Source of the DNA: Rhodoluna limnophila
GTDB taxonomy: Bacteria; Actinomycetota; Actinomycetes; Actinomycetales; Microbacteriaceae
NCBI RefSeq assembly: GCF_005845365.1
Contig: NZ_CP040509.1
Coordinates: forward strand, 434,001-498,000
Length of the DNA: 64,000 nucleotides
Direction of reading: 5' to 3'
Both the position numbers and the translations under genes were made by a program. Of this stretch, positions 49,941-60,048 are shown piece after piece; the first letter of the stretch is position 1, and each line of letters starts with the position of its first letter. The notes under the pieces are model-generated. The model had not been told where the DNA came from and did no database searches. It saw only the letters and a list, made by a program, of their open reading frames with translations.

Positions 49941-51629
49941 GTGATTGAAGAAATCTACATTCGTGATCTTGGTGTCATTGAAGAAGCCCGCCTTGAGTTC
50001 GGTCCTGGGCTGACCGTCCTAACCGGAGAAACTGGCGCCGGCAAAACTATGGTCCTCACCGCTCTGGGATTACTACTGGGTGAAAGATCAGACTCTTCTA
50101 GCGTCCGAAGGGGAGAGCAACAGGCGATTGTTGAAGGAAGATGGCTCCTAAGTGACCCGGGAGCCGTTACTGAAAGATTGGCTGCCGCTGGAATCGATCT
50201 AGATTCTGACGAATTGATCCTCAACCGTTCGGTTTCGTCGGAGGGTAGAGGGCGAGCATCGGCTTCCGGCCGTGCCGCACCGGTGAGTTTGCTTAGCGAG
50301 CTGGGCGAACAGCTCGTTGTTGTGCACGGTCAATCAGATCAAATTCGACTCAAGTCTGCCGTCGCGCAGCGCGAAGCCCTCGACCAATATGCCGGCCCTG
50401 ACCTTGCCAGTTTGGCTGAACTTTATACAGTCCATTACCGAAAGTGGAGATCTTTGGAGTCCGAACTCGTCGGTCTTGAGCAAAACTTGGCGGTACGCGA
50501 AACTGAGGTTAAGCAACTTACCGAGATGCTCGCCGATCTTGAGCAGGCGGCGCTTCAGCCCGGCGAAGAGACGATGCTGGCGGAAACCGCAAACCGCTTA
50601 ACCTTTAGCGAAGAATTAAGGCTCGCTGCAGCAGAGGCTCACTCGGCGATATCTTCAGATGGACATGGCGACGACGTAGATGCCATTGGCTTGCTTGGCA
50701 AAGCTAGGAAAGCCCTTGAACAGGTAGCCCATCATGACCCTCAATTTTCAGAGTTCGCCGAGCAGCTGAAAAACCTGGGCTACCAACTCAATGACCTAGC
50801 TGCGGGGTTATCAGGATATCTCGCCGATTTAGAAGGTGATTCAGCGGGGAACCTCGAGGTGGTCCAATCCCGCCGAGCCTTGATTTCCAACCTTTGCCGA
50901 AAATACAGTTGCACTTTTGAAGAATTGCTTGAACTTGAGAAATCTGGCGTTACCCGTTTACTGGAATTGGAGGCCGGGTCTACCAGCGTTGAGGAGCTAG
51001 CCAAAGCCATTGCAGACGAATTAGGCAAGGTTGAAACTCTGGCAGCAGAAATAACTGACATTCGATCCGCTGCAGCCGAGCGCCTGGCCGAGCAAGTGAC
51101 CCTTGAGTTGGAAACTTTGGCAATGCCAGGATCGTCGTTGGTGGTCCAGGTGCAACCGGCCGAGTATGGCCCTTACGGTAAGGATTCAGTTGCAATTCTT
51201 TTGAGTTCCTATGCCGGCGCCGATCCTCGGCCTCTCGGTAAAGGGGCCAGCGGCGGCGAGTTGTCAAGAATTATGTTGGCTATCGAAGTCGTTCTGGCTA
51301 AGACTGAATCGGCTCCAACGTTCATATTTGATGAGGTTGATGCTGGTGTCGGTGGAGCAGCCGCAATCGAGGTTGGGCGGCGGCTTTCGGCTTTGGCAAA
51401 CCGCGCTCAGGTAATTGTGGTAACCCACCTTGCTCAGGTTGCAGCCTTCGCTGACACTCACCTCAAGGTCTCAAAGACCAGCACAGATAGCTACACGGCA
51501 AGTGACGTGGTTGCCTTGCAGGGTGAAAGTAGAGTTAGCGAACTTGCCAGGATGCTTTCGGGTTTGAGCGAGTCGGAGTCGGCGCGTCAACATGCCCAAG
51601 AGCTTGTCGAACTAGCCAAAAAATCTTAA
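49941..51629 (+). CDS. recN: DNA repair protein RecN
   Basis: The 562-residue SMC-like ATPase acts in double-strand break repair. Walker A GETGAGKTMVL is N-terminal, long coiled-coil segments occupy the middle (about residues 150-360), and the signature GKGASGGELSRIMLAIEVVLA with Walker B PTFIFDEVDAGVGG is C-terminal. GTG 49941 lies 3 bases after nadK. No LexA box is seen directly before it, so SOS control, if any, must be indirect or from an upstream promoter. Confidence 0.97.
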   Translation: MIEEIYIRDLGVIEEARLEFGPGLTVLTGETGAGKTMVLTALGLLLGERSDSSSVRRGEQQAIVEGRWLLSDPGAVTERLAAAGIDLDSDELILNRSVSSEGRGRASASGRAAPVSLLSELGEQLVVVHGQSDQIRLKSAVAQREALDQYAGPDLASLAELYTVHYRKWRSLESELVGLEQNLAVRETEVKQLTEMLADLEQAALQPGEETMLAETANRLTFSEELRLAAAEAHSAISSDGHGDDVDAIGLLGKARKALEQVAHHDPQFSEFAEQLKNLGYQLNDLAAGLSGYLADLEGDSAGNLEVVQSRRALISNLCRKYSCTFEELLELEKSGVTRLLELEAGSTSVEELAKAIADELGKVETLAAEITDIRSAAAERLAEQVTLELETLAMPGSSLVVQVQPAEYGPYGKDSVAILLSSYAGADPRPLGKGASGGELSRIMLAIEVVLAKTESAPTFIFDEVDAGVGGAAAIEVGRRLSALANRAQVIVVTHLAQVAAFADTHLKVSKTSTDSYTASDVVALQGESRVSELARMLSGLSESESARQHAQELVELAKKS

Positions 51630-51679
51630 ATAACTCTGTTCAGGTAAGTCTGGGCGTGTTTTTTGAACTCGCAATTTGG

Positions 51680-51685
51680 TAGGCT
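51680..51685 (+). promoter_or_regulatory. TAGGCT -10 box before pyrG
   Basis: TAGGCT ends 8 bases before the pyrG ATG at 51694; no ribosome-binding site is present, suggesting leaderless or near-leaderless initiation. Confidence 0.5.
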
Positions 51686-51693
51686 GGTATTCC

Positions 51694-53376
51694 ATGGTAG
51701 AAGCTATGGATTCCGGTATTACACGTCACATTTTCGTCACCGGAGGTGTTGCATCTTCACTCGGTAAAGGCCTAACCGCCTCGAGTCTAGGCAACCTGCT
51801 TCGTGCCCGCGGCCTTAAGGTCGTAATGCAAAAGCTGGACCCATACCTAAATGTTGATCCAGGTACCATGAACCCTTTTCAGCACGGTGAAGTTTTTGTC
51901 ACCGATGACGGCGCTGAAACCGATCTAGACATCGGTCACTATGAGCGCTTCCTAGACATCAATCTTGGTCAATCTGCCAACGTAACCACCGGCCAAATCT
52001 ACTCAACTGTGATTGCGCGAGAGCGCCGCGGCGAGTACCTCGGTGATACCGTTCAGGTAATTCCGCACATCACCGACGAGATTAAGCGCCGCATGCGCCT
52101 TCAGGCTCACGATGTACCAGCGCCGGATGTAATCATCACCGAAATCGGTGGAACCGTGGGCGACATCGAATCTCACCCATTTATCGAGGCTGCGCGACAG
52201 ATTCGCCACGATGTCGGCCGCGACAATGTCTTTTACGTTCACGTTTCTTTGGTGCCGTACTTGGCAGCATCCGGAGAACTAAAGACCAAGCCGACTCAAC
52301 ACTCTGTTGCCACGCTCAGGTCTATCGGAATTCAGCCAGACGCAGTTGTTTGTCGTTCCGACCGCCCGCTACCGGCCTCGATCAAGAACAAAATTGCGCT
52401 GATGTGCGACATCGATGTTCAGGCAGTGGTTAACGCTGCCGATGCGTCGAGCATCTACGACGTGCCGACCGTCATCAACGACGAAGGACTGGACAGCTAC
52501 ATCATTGAGCGCCTTGGCCTACAGGGTAAAGCTGGAGATGTTGATTGGAGTCGCTGGCAGGGCGTTCTGGACGCAGTTCACCACCCGCAGCACGAAGTAA
52601 ACATTGGTTTGGTGGGCAAGTACATTGATCTTCCTGATGCCTATCTATCAGTGACCGAGGCCCTGCGCGCCGGTGGTTTTGCCAACATGGCCAAGGTGAA
52701 CATCAAGTGGATTGCTTCAGACTCATGCGAGACCGAAGAGGGTGCCAAGGCTGCGCTCTCAAGCCTTGACGCGATCTGTGTCCCTGGTGGATTTGGTGTT
52801 CGAGGTATTGAGGGCAAGTTAGGTGCTTTGAAGTTTGCTCGTGAAAACCAGATTCCGACCCTAGGTCTGTGTTTGGGGCTCCAGTGCATGGTTATCGAAT
52901 ATGCACGCAATGTGGTTGGGCTCGAAGGAGCATCATCTACAGAGTTTGATCCAGAAGCCAAGTATCCAGTTATCGCAACTATGGCTGAGCAGGTAGACAT
53001 TCTTGCCTCAGGTGATCTTGGTGGCACAATGCGTTTGGGTCTTTACACCGCAAAGCTGAAGCCTGGCTCGATTGTCTCAGAGGTTTACGGCACCGATTCA
53101 GTTGAAGAACGTCACCGCCACCGCTACGAGGTAAACAATCACTACCGCCCTCAGATCTCTGAGGCTGGCCTAGTGTTCTCGGGCACTTCACCTGACGATA
53201 ACCTCGTCGAGTTCGTAGAGTTGCCTCGCGAAGTTCACCCGTACTACGTTGCAACACAGGCACACCCAGAATTCCGATCACGTCCTACCAATGCTCACCC
53301 GCTATTCAAGGGTCTGGTGCTCGCAGCAATTGCCCGCAAGGAGTCAAACCAGCTCTTTGAGGTAAACGATGCCTAA
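51694..53376 (+). CDS. pyrG: CTP synthase
   Basis: The 560-residue enzyme aminates UTP using glutamine. The synthase domain begins [22 protein letters not shown], with [25 protein letters not shown] following; the glutaminase domain has PGGFGVRG, the nucleophile loop [16 protein letters not shown] and the His-Glu pair in [13 protein letters not shown] 51694 is chosen over the upstream GTG-type opening because of the -10 box; ATG 51706 is also possible. It overlaps the NUDIX gene by 8 bases. SteA and MctB genes, between recN and pyrG in mycobacteria, are absent. Confidence 0.97.
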   Translation: MVEAMDSGITRHIFVTGGVASSLGKGLTASSLGNLLRARGLKVVMQKLDPYLNVDPGTMNPFQHGEVFVTDDGAETDLDIGHYERFLDINLGQSANVTTGQIYSTVIARERRGEYLGDTVQVIPHITDEIKRRMRLQAHDVPAPDVIITEIGGTVGDIESHPFIEAARQIRHDVGRDNVFYVHVSLVPYLAASGELKTKPTQHSVATLRSIGIQPDAVVCRSDRPLPASIKNKIALMCDIDVQAVVNAADASSIYDVPTVINDEGLDSYIIERLGLQGKAGDVDWSRWQGVLDAVHHPQHEVNIGLVGKYIDLPDAYLSVTEALRAGGFANMAKVNIKWIASDSCETEEGAKAALSSLDAICVPGGFGVRGIEGKLGALKFARENQIPTLGLCLGLQCMVIEYARNVVGLEGASSTEFDPEAKYPVIATMAEQVDILASGDLGGTMRLGLYTAKLKPGSIVSEVYGTDSVEERHRHRYEVNNHYRPQISEAGLVFSGTSPDDNLVEFVELPREVHPYYVATQAHPEFRSRPTNAHPLFKGLVLAAIARKESNQLFEVNDA

Positions 53377-53938
53377 AGATCAACCCGTCGAGTTTGGGGT
53401 AACCAAACGCGAGGTTGTTTTTTCTGGAAAAATCTGGGACGTTGTGCGTGAGACGTTTGACTACCAGGGCGAACCACTCGTTCGTGAGTTTGTAGCCCAC
53501 ACTGGGGCCGTGGCTATTTTGGCCTTGAATGAGAATCGTGAAGTACTCATGATTCGTCAGTATCGGCACCCAGTCAGGGCCTACCTTTGGGAAATTCCGG
53601 CGGGTCTTTTGGATGTTCCCGGCGAATCGAGTCTCGAGGCCGCCAAGCGGGAACTGTTGGAAGAGACTGGGTTCATCGCCTCCACCTGGCAAGAGTTAAC
53701 GGCGTTCCACACAACTCCTGGCGGCAACGACGAAACCATCACTATTTTCTTGGCCGAGAATCTTCGTCTCCAAGGGCATGACCTCGATCTTGAAGGTGAA
53801 GAGCGAGACATGCAGCTGGAATGGGTTCCTTTACAACAGGCCTTGACGAGTGCTCTTGCTGCAGAAATCAAGAACCCGAGTGCAGTTGTTGGCATCCTTG
53901 CCCTCGCTCACAAGTTGGGCATCTCAGCTAGTGACTAA
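53369..53938 (+). CDS. NUDIX hydrolase, ADP-ribose pyrophosphatase-like
   Basis: The 189-residue protein has a complete NUDIX box, [24 protein letters not shown], near residues 79-102 (GX5EX7REUXEEXGU). The preceding [21 protein letters not shown] and the later [17 protein letters not shown] fit ADP-ribose pyrophosphatases, as does its position after pyrG (Rv1700). It overlaps pyrG and xerD by 8 bases each, so all three are likely co-translated. Substrate is inferred. Confidence 0.93.
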   Translation: MPKDQPVEFGVTKREVVFSGKIWDVVRETFDYQGEPLVREFVAHTGAVAILALNENREVLMIRQYRHPVRAYLWEIPAGLLDVPGESSLEAAKRELLEETGFIASTWQELTAFHTTPGGNDETITIFLAENLRLQGHDLDLEGEERDMQLEWVPLQQALTSALAAEIKNPSAVVGILALAHKLGISASD

Positions 53939-54863
53939 GTTGGCGCAACAAATCGATGCCTACCTAAGGCATATTTCGATTGAGCGGGGCCTAGCCAAGA
54001 ATACGTTTTCAGCGTATTCAGCTGATTTGGCCCGGTATCGAGAATTTCTGTTGAATTTTGACGTAGGGACAGCAGAGCAGATAACTGAGCAGCAGGTGCA
54101 GGCGTTCGTTGAGCACCTTGGAAACAATTTGAGTCTTAGGCCAAGCTCAGTGGCCAGAGTTTTGTCGGGCGTGCGAGGGCTTCATCGATTTTGGCTCATT
54201 GAAGGCTTGGTGCCTAATGATGTTTCATTTCGTGTCAAACCGCCCAAACTTCCGAGAAACATGCCCAAGGCCATTTCAGTTACCCAGGTCGAACAGCTCT
54301 TAAGTGCTGCCGGACCAGATCCGCAGGAAACATTACCCGAGGCGACCAACCTAATTCGAATTCGCGACCGAGCCATCCTCGAACTTCTTTACGCGACTGG
54401 CGCTCGAGTGAGCGAGATCACCGGAGTTGATTTGGATGACCTGCTCGATCCGACCCTGATTCGCCTTTTTGGTAAGGGATCGAAGGAGAGAGTGGTTCCG
54501 GTCGGTCGTTTTGCCCAGTCAGCCCTTGAGCAGTATTTGGTTCGCACTCGCCCTTCACTGGTCGTGCAGGGGAGGGGGAGTCCAGCGCTATTTCTAAATC
54601 AGCGGGGTGGCCGCCTGTCTCGGCAAAGCGTTTGGCAAATAATCAGTGACGCCGCAACCGTGGCTGGGATCGAAGCCGAGGTTTCACCGCACACGCTCAG
54701 ACATTCATTTGCCACACATTTGCTCGAAGGTGGTGCCGACGTCCGTGTGGTGCAAGAGCTGCTTGGCCATTCATCGGTTGCAACCACCCAGATTTACACA
54801 CTGGTGACGGTTGACCGACTAAGAGAGATTTACGCCACTGCGCATCCGCGTGCCCGGAATTAG
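53931..54863 (+). CDS. xerD: Tyrosine recombinase XerD
   Basis: The 310-residue recombinase resolves chromosome dimers at dif together with XerC and FtsK. The N-terminal SAM-like domain spans about residues 1-100; catalytic residues are Arg159 (GARVSEI), Lys184, His254 and Arg257 (HTLRHSFATHLL), His280 (LLGHSS) and Tyr289 (TTQIYT). GTG 53931 is the start, overlapping the NUDIX gene. Conserved context with pyrG and scpAB argues for housekeeping XerD rather than a phage integrase. Confidence 0.95.
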   Translation: MTKLAQQIDAYLRHISIERGLAKNTFSAYSADLARYREFLLNFDVGTAEQITEQQVQAFVEHLGNNLSLRPSSVARVLSGVRGLHRFWLIEGLVPNDVSFRVKPPKLPRNMPKAISVTQVEQLLSAAGPDPQETLPEATNLIRIRDRAILELLYATGARVSEITGVDLDDLLDPTLIRLFGKGSKERVVPVGRFAQSALEQYLVRTRPSLVVQGRGSPALFLNQRGGRLSRQSVWQIISDAATVAGIEAEVSPHTLRHSFATHLLEGGADVRVVQELLGHSSVATTQIYTLVTVDRLREIYATAHPRARN

Positions 54864-54877
54864 TCCTTCGAGACCGA

Positions 54878-54883
54878 TAGGCT
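54878..54883 (+). promoter_or_regulatory. TAGGCT -10 candidate for parA-scpAB
   Basis: TAGGCT lies 44 bases before the parA ATG. A leader of about 30-35 bases with a GGGAGGAAATC ribosome-binding site would result, unlike the leaderless cases. Confidence 0.45.
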
Positions 54884-54921
54884 AGGGGGAGCAACAAAGA
54901 GCGGAATTTCGGGAGGAAATC

Positions 54922-55761
54922 ATGGCTGCAGCGAAGAAGAAACCAACGGATACTCGGTTTTCGACACCTAAGCCCCTCGTTTCGCATGGCCCAGCGCGCA
55001 TCATTGCGATGTGTAACCAAAAGGGCGGTGTTGGAAAGACCACAACATCAATTAACATGTCCGCTGCGCTCGCCGAGTATGGCCGCAAGGTCCTTTTGGT
55101 GGACTTTGACCCTCAGGGTGCTCTTTCAGCGGGACTTGGCGTGAACGCCCATGATGCAACCACAATTTACGACTTGATGCTTGACCGCACTATCGATGCA
55201 AAGAGCGCTATTCAGCACACCGAAGTTCCGAATCTGGATGTGATTCCGGCAAACATTGAGCTTTCGGCAGCTGAGATGAAGTTGGTCAACGAGATTGCCC
55301 GCGAGCAAATTCTGGCAAAGATTTTGAAGCAGGTGGCCGATGACTACGACGTCATCATTGTGGACTGCCAGCCTTCACTTGGTTTGCTCACGGTAAATGC
55401 CCTTACGGCAGCTCACGGTGTGATCATTCCATTGGCCACTGAGTTCTTCGCGCTTCGCGGTGTTGCAATTCTCGAAGACATCATCAGCAAGGTTAAAGAG
55501 GGGCTGAACCCTGCACTGCAGCTCGACGGAATCTTGGCGACTATGTTTGATCCGCGTACTCTGCACTCACGCGAGGTTCTTGAGCGCCTACACGATGCCT
55601 TCGGTGAAAAAGTTTTCCGCAGTGTGATCAATCGAACCGTAAAGTTTCCTGATGCCACGGTGGCTCAATCACCAATCACTGTATTTGCACCAGATTCAGA
55701 AGCGGCAAGTTCTTACCGCACTGTAGCTAGAGAGCTTGTTTCTCGTGGCTGTGCTCCATAG
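54922..55761 (+). CDS. ParA/Soj-like ATPase
   Basis: The 279-residue ParA family ATPase has the deviant Walker A KGGVGKTT at residues 34-41, VDFDPQGALSAGLG, and DVIIVDCQPSLGLLTVNAL as Walker A' and B. No parB is next to it; it stands before scpA-scpB as Rv1708 does in M. tuberculosis, so it is probably a second ParA-like protein linked to condensin loading rather than the oriC ParA. That role is inferred. A strong GGGAGG site precedes the ATG. Confidence 0.93.
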   Translation: MAAAKKKPTDTRFSTPKPLVSHGPARIIAMCNQKGGVGKTTTSINMSAALAEYGRKVLLVDFDPQGALSAGLGVNAHDATTIYDLMLDRTIDAKSAIQHTEVPNLDVIPANIELSAAEMKLVNEIAREQILAKILKQVADDYDVIIVDCQPSLGLLTVNALTAAHGVIIPLATEFFALRGVAILEDIISKVKEGLNPALQLDGILATMFDPRTLHSREVLERLHDAFGEKVFRSVINRTVKFPDATVAQSPITVFAPDSEAASSYRTVARELVSRGCAP

Positions 55762-56566
55762 CGAGAACGCGACAGAAGTAGTCGAAAAAGGCTTTGCTGT
55801 ATCCCTCGGAAATTTCGAGGGGCCTTTTGACCTGCTTCTCTCGCTAATTTCCAAGCATGAGATGGACATCACCGAAATTTCGTTGAGTCGGGTCACCGAC
55901 GAATTCATCTCGTACCTTAAGGGGCTAGACGACTCTGAGGAACTCGATCAAGCTTCTGAATTTTTAGTAATTGCTGCTACCTTGCTGGACCTCAAGATTG
56001 CTGGCCTGCTACCTAAGGGTGAGGTTGTTGATGCCGAAGATGTGGCGCTACTCGAGGCGCGAGACCTCCTATTTGCCCGCTTGCTTCAATACCGTGCCTT
56101 TAAGGAAATCAGTAGCTGGTTCAGCACTGCTATGGGCTTGGAGTCCAGTCGAATTGCTCGAGACGTAAGAATTGAAGAGCGGTTCCGCAAGCAAAAACCA
56201 GAGTTAGTTTGGAGTCTGACTTTGGAGGAGTTTGCCAAACTGGCCCAAGAAACTTTGACCCCAAAAGAAATCCCAACGGTTGGGTTAACTCACCTTCACG
56301 CACCGCGAGTGAGTATTCGCGAGCAGGCCAGCGAGGTAATTGCAATGTTGCGTCAAGCCTCGACTCTCACCTTCCGCGAAATTATTGGTTCAGTCCGTGA
56401 CCGGGCAGTGGTTGTGGCCAGGTTTTTGGCCGTCCTTGAGCTCTATCGTCTTGCAGCGATCAGTTTTGAACAGGATGCACCCCTGGGCGACTTGAAGCTT
56501 GCCTGGCGTGCAGAGAAATTTGATGATGAACAACTAGCGACCTTAGGAGCTGACTATGACTCTTAG
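55745..56566 (+). CDS. scpA: Segregation and condensation protein A
   Basis: The 273-residue kleisin bridges the SMC heads with ScpB. The N-terminal FAVSLGNFEGPFDLLLSLISKHEMDITEISLSRVTDEFI is diagnostic, as is EFLVIAATLLDLKIAGLLP; a winged helix ends the protein. The start is uncertain: GTG 55745 follows TAGAGAG by 10 bases and overlaps parA by 17; GTG 55751 is the alternative. It overlaps scpB by 11 bases. Confidence 0.93.
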   Translation: MAVLHSENATEVVEKGFAVSLGNFEGPFDLLLSLISKHEMDITEISLSRVTDEFISYLKGLDDSEELDQASEFLVIAATLLDLKIAGLLPKGEVVDAEDVALLEARDLLFARLLQYRAFKEISSWFSTAMGLESSRIARDVRIEERFRKQKPELVWSLTLEEFAKLAQETLTPKEIPTVGLTHLHAPRVSIREQASEVIAMLRQASTLTFREIIGSVRDRAVVVARFLAVLELYRLAAISFEQDAPLGDLKLAWRAEKFDDEQLATLGADYDS

Positions 56567-57146
56567 TTCAGATGGACGTGCAGTGCCGGCTCAAGGCGAT
56601 GACCTTAGAGGTGCCGTCGAAGCTATTTTGATGGTCACCGATGTTCCGCTGACAGTAGTTGCTCTCGCTACCGCGCTTGAATGCCCGGTTAACGTGGTTC
56701 GCGACCTCATTTCTTCACTGAAACTTGACTACGATGGCACCAACGGCTCAGCCCCGAGAGGTTTTGAGCTTCGCGAAGTTGGTGGTGGTTGGCGAATCTT
56801 CGTGCGCCATGAATATGACTGGGCAGTGAAAATGTTCATCGCCAACGAGAATCCGACCAAACTGAGCCAAGCCGCTTTGGAAACTCTCGCTGTCATTGCC
56901 TATAAGCAACCGATATCTCGAGGGCAAATAGCCTCCATCCGAGCGGTAAACGTAGATTCGGTAGTCCGAACCCTTTTGAGCCGTGGGCTAATTACAGAGT
57001 TGTACACCGACTCTGAATCAGGTGCGATTCACTACGGCACAACTGAGCTTTTGCTCGAAGTGCTGGGCATCAACTCTCTCGATGAGATGCCACTTATCAG
57101 TCCATACCTACCAGACGCGAATAGTGATTTTGATGACAAACTTTAA
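56556..57146 (+). CDS. scpB: Segregation and condensation protein B
   Basis: The 196-residue protein has two winged-helix domains typical of ScpB, including AVEAILMVTDVPLTVVALATAL, LREVGGGWRIFVRHEY and ALETLAVIAYKQPISRGQIASIRAVNVDSVVRTLLSRGLI. It completes the SMC-ScpA-ScpB complex; smc itself is not in the window. It overlaps scpA by 11 bases and rluB by 14, so the genes are tightly coupled. Confidence 0.95.
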   Translation: MTLSSDGRAVPAQGDDLRGAVEAILMVTDVPLTVVALATALECPVNVVRDLISSLKLDYDGTNGSAPRGFELREVGGGWRIFVRHEYDWAVKMFIANENPTKLSQAALETLAVIAYKQPISRGQIASIRAVNVDSVVRTLLSRGLITELYTDSESGAIHYGTTELLLEVLGINSLDEMPLISPYLPDANSDFDDKL

Positions 57147-57939
57147 TGACGAGCCTGAGGGCGTAAGACTACAAAAAGTAATGGCTGCTGCGGGCGTTGC
57201 GTCCCGTAGGGTCTGCGAAGATTTCATTACCCAGGGTCGAGTAAAGGTAAACGGCAAGGTTGTTACCGAGCTTGGAACCAGGATCAACCCTGAGGTGGAC
57301 AAGGTCACCGTGGGTGGGACCCCGATTCAGTTGGACAACTCGCGTGTGTACCTGGCGCTGAACAAGCCGCGCGGAGTAGTTAGCACCATGGCAGACGAAA
57401 ACGGTCGCCCCGACCTTACTCAGTTTGTGATTGGCTACGATCGGGTTTTCAATGTCGGACGTCTGGATTCAGAGACCACCGGTTTGATCATTATGACCAA
57501 CGATGGCGACCTGGCACACAAACTAGCGCACCCCAAGTTCGGTGTGACCAAGACATACGTTGCCCGCGTTGAGGGAGTAGTTACTCCATCGATTATTCAC
57601 AAGCTGTTGAGCGGTTTTGAACTCGAGGACGGCTTTATTAAGGCTGACAAAGCGCACATTGTTGATGTTCAGCCCGAAGAGAGCTTGGTTGAAATTGTCC
57701 TGCACTCAGGGCGAAACCGAATTGTTCGACGAATGTTTGACTTTGTCGGGCATCCGGTAGTCGGCCTCGTTCGCCGCCAATTTGGCCCAATTCAGCTTGG
57801 CCCGCTCAAAGAGGGTCGTGTCCGCGAACTCAGTAAAATAGAGGTTGGCGCTCTACTAAAGGCCGCCGAGGGTAAGCAGGAGCGTGCACCAAGGCCGCCG
57901 AAAGGTCAAAAGGCAGCTCCAAGGCAGAAGAGGCGGTAA
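57133..57939 (+). CDS. rluB: RluB-type 23S rRNA pseudouridine synthase
   Basis: The 268-residue enzyme has an S4 domain (RLQKVMAAAGVASRRVCEDFITQGRVKVNGKVV) and the RsuA-family catalytic motif GRLDSETTGLIIMTNDGDLAHKL, in which the aspartate is catalytic. A basic Lys/Arg/Pro-rich tail of about 25 residues ends the protein. ATG 57133 gives the family N-terminus and a 14-base overlap with scpB. Assignment to RluB over RsuA/RluF rests on the scpB linkage. Confidence 0.9.
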   Translation: MTNFNDEPEGVRLQKVMAAAGVASRRVCEDFITQGRVKVNGKVVTELGTRINPEVDKVTVGGTPIQLDNSRVYLALNKPRGVVSTMADENGRPDLTQFVIGYDRVFNVGRLDSETTGLIIMTNDGDLAHKLAHPKFGVTKTYVARVEGVVTPSIIHKLLSGFELEDGFIKADKAHIVDVQPEESLVEIVLHSGRNRIVRRMFDFVGHPVVGLVRRQFGPIQLGPLKEGRVRELSKIEVGALLKAAEGKQERAPRPPKGQKAAPRQKRR

Positions 57940-57941
57940 TT

Positions 57942-58304
57942 ATGGCGATTAGGGCTATCCGTGGCGCAGTTCAAATTGATTCCGATGAGCGTGAGCACCT
58001 TCTGAAATCCACTGCTGAACTTTTGACCAAGACGCTTCATGCCAATGACATCGATAATGGTCAGCTGGTCTCGATTTTGTTCACAGCAACGCCAGACATT
58101 ACGAGTGAGTTTCCGGCTGTTGCGGCTCGGTCAATCGGCTTGACCGATGTCCCACTGATGTGTTTTGTCGAGATGGATGTAAAGCACGCGCTGCCTCGAA
58201 CTATTCGCATCATGATTACAGCCGACCTAAACAAGAGTCGCGCCGAGATTCAGCACATTTACCTTCGCGGTGCCACTGCACTTCGATCGGACATCGCTCA
58301 GTGA
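57942..58304 (+). CDS. aroH: Chorismate mutase, AroH type
   Basis: The 120-residue protein resembles the Bacillus AroH family rather than the helical AroQ family: MAIRAIRGAVQIDSDEREHLLKSTAELL, LVSILFTATPDITSEFPAVAAR and ALPRTIRIMI are characteristic, with an active-site Arg in RGA and Glu after DSDER. It converts chorismate to prephenate, the substrate of TyrA encoded next; the stop overlaps the tyrA GTG (GTGA). It starts 2 bases after rluB. Confidence 0.93.
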   Translation: MAIRAIRGAVQIDSDEREHLLKSTAELLTKTLHANDIDNGQLVSILFTATPDITSEFPAVAARSIGLTDVPLMCFVEMDVKHALPRTIRIMITADLNKSRAEIQHIYLRGATALRSDIAQ

Positions 58305-59368
58305 ACCACCTAACCGGCACGGTCCGGATAGTTGGTGCTGGTTTGCTAGGAACCAGCATCGGTTTGGCATTGACGAAGCAGGGGTTCGACGTCGTAATTT
58401 CTTCGCAATCCCCAAAGAGTGTCGATTTGGCTGTCGGCTACGGTGCGGGGCGAGTAGCAACAGAAACTGATTTGCCAGAGCTTATTGTGGTGTGCGTGCC
58501 TCCAGCTATGACTGCAAAAATCGTCGCGGATGAGTTGGTGCGCTACCCAAACGCGGTGGTCACTGATGTTGCCAGCGTAAAGGGTTCAGTTTTGCACGAA
58601 CTTCAGGCCTCGGGCACTCCGCTCGAGCGCTATGTTGGTTCGCACCCGATGGCCGGCCGCGAGCGTGGAGGAGCGATTTCTGGACGTGCTGATTTGTTTG
58701 TTGGTCGCCCTTGGGTCATCGCCTCGCACGCTGGTGCAGATGACCGTGGCGTCGATTTAGTTGCCGATCTTGCATCGCACCTCGGATCCGCTGTGGTGCG
58801 CGTCGGCACCAAAGAACATGATCGGGCAGTAGCACTGGTCTCGCACGTGCCCCAGTTGGTGTCCAGCTTGTTGGCTGCCCGATTGGCAACGGCCGCGACT
58901 GAAGACATAGCTTTGGCAGGTCAAGGGCTACGCGACACAACTCGCATCGCGGCCAGCGACCCTGAGCTTTGGCTTCAGATTCTCGAGGCAAACGCCGATG
59001 AGGTGCTGCCGCTCTTGAAGGGATTTGCCGCTGACCTTTCCTCACTTATTTCAGGTTTCGAAGTTCGAGAGCCGCAGGCGCAAATCCGTGCAGTGATGGA
59101 AGCCGGCAACATCGGTGTGGGGCGCATCCCAGGCAAGCACGGTGGTAAACACACGAACTACGCTCAGGTAATCGTTATGGTCGATGACCGTCCGGGAGAA
59201 CTTGCTCGTCTGCTAACCGAAGTCGGTGAGATCGGAATCAACCTCGAGGAATTGCAACTCGAGCATTCGCCGAGTGCCCAAATTGGTCTAGCTGAGCTCT
59301 ACGTTGCCCAAACTGAGGCAGAAAGATTGACCGCTGACCTCGTTGCGCGCGGCTGGAGAATTGCCTAG
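58301..59368 (+). CDS. tyrA: Prephenate dehydrogenase with ACT domain
   Basis: The 355-residue enzyme makes 4-hydroxyphenylpyruvate for tyrosine. The NAD-binding VRIVGAGLLGTSIGLAL is N-terminal; GSHPMAGRERGG is the prephenate dehydrogenase signature. The last 75 residues form an ACT domain (IVMVDDRPGELARLLTEVGEIGINLEEL), suggesting feedback control by tyrosine. GTG 58301 overlaps aroH and the stop overlaps cmk (TAGTG), so chorismate-to-tyrosine steps are coupled. Confidence 0.96.
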   Translation: MNHLTGTVRIVGAGLLGTSIGLALTKQGFDVVISSQSPKSVDLAVGYGAGRVATETDLPELIVVCVPPAMTAKIVADELVRYPNAVVTDVASVKGSVLHELQASGTPLERYVGSHPMAGRERGGAISGRADLFVGRPWVIASHAGADDRGVDLVADLASHLGSAVVRVGTKEHDRAVALVSHVPQLVSSLLAARLATAATEDIALAGQGLRDTTRIAASDPELWLQILEANADEVLPLLKGFAADLSSLISGFEVREPQAQIRAVMEAGNIGVGRIPGKHGGKHTNYAQVIVMVDDRPGELARLLTEVGEIGINLEELQLEHSPSAQIGLAELYVAQTEAERLTADLVARGWRIA

Positions 59369-60048
59369 TGGACAAGTTTGTAGTTGCAGTTGATGGACCA
59401 GCTGGATCGGGAAAATCGAGTGTCAGCAAGCAGGTCGCTAGGCAACTTGGTTACGGGTACTTGGATACCGGTGCTGCCTACCGCGCTTTAGCCTGGGCTG
59501 TGTTGAATTTGCCAAATTTCAAGGGGCTTGACCTGGCCAATGCAGATTTGGGTCGCGAGTTTGATTACTCAATTTCACTGGATCCAGATCTTTATTCGGT
59601 GTCCGTGGCCGGCCACGATGTTACCGCTGCCATTCGTGACAGTCAGGTTGCCGAATACGTATCGCAGGTAGCTAAGTTGCCAAACGTCAGAGCGTTCATG
59701 AAATTACTCACGCAGCGGCTCGTTCTCAGCGCCAGTCAGCCCGGCGTAGTCGTTGAGGGCAGAGACATCACAACGGTGGTTTTGCCTGAAGCGCAATTAA
59801 GAATTCTCATGACAGCCAGTGAAGCCGTTAGACTTAACCGACGTGCTGCTGAACTTTCCGAAGTTTCGGCGGCCAGCCTAAAGCGTCAAGTATCAGAACG
59901 TGACGCCAGCGACTCCAGTGTCGTTGACTTTATGACTCCGGCACCCGGAGTCCAATTAGTGGATTCAACTGATCTCAACTTCAACCAGACGGTCTCAGCC
60001 GTTCTGGCATTGGTAGACCAGAGGAAGCCTAAGGAAACCAATGAGTGA
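59368..60048 (+). CDS. cmk: Cytidylate kinase
   Basis: The 226-residue enzyme phosphorylates CMP and dCMP. The P-loop [30 protein letters not shown] and [24 protein letters not shown] are diagnostic. GTG 59368 overlaps the tyrA stop by one base, and the gene overlaps der by 8 bases. The cmk-der pairing is conserved across actinobacteria. Confidence 0.96.
   Translation: MDKFVVAVDGPAGSGKSSVSKQVARQLGYGYLDTGAAYRALAWAVLNLPNFKGLDLANADLGREFDYSISLDPDLYSVSVAGHDVTAAIRDSQVAEYVSQVAKLPNVRAFMKLLTQRLVLSASQPGVVVEGRDITTVVLPEAQLRILMTASEAVRLNRRAAELSEVSAASLKRQVSERDASDSSVVDFMTPAPGVQLVDSTDLNFNQTVSAVLALVDQRKPKETNE

Noticed and set aside
53931-54863. Possible phage or integrative-element integrase
   Set aside because: Context (pyrG, NUDIX, parA, scpAB) and sequence fit housekeeping XerD; no attachment sites or cargo genes are present.
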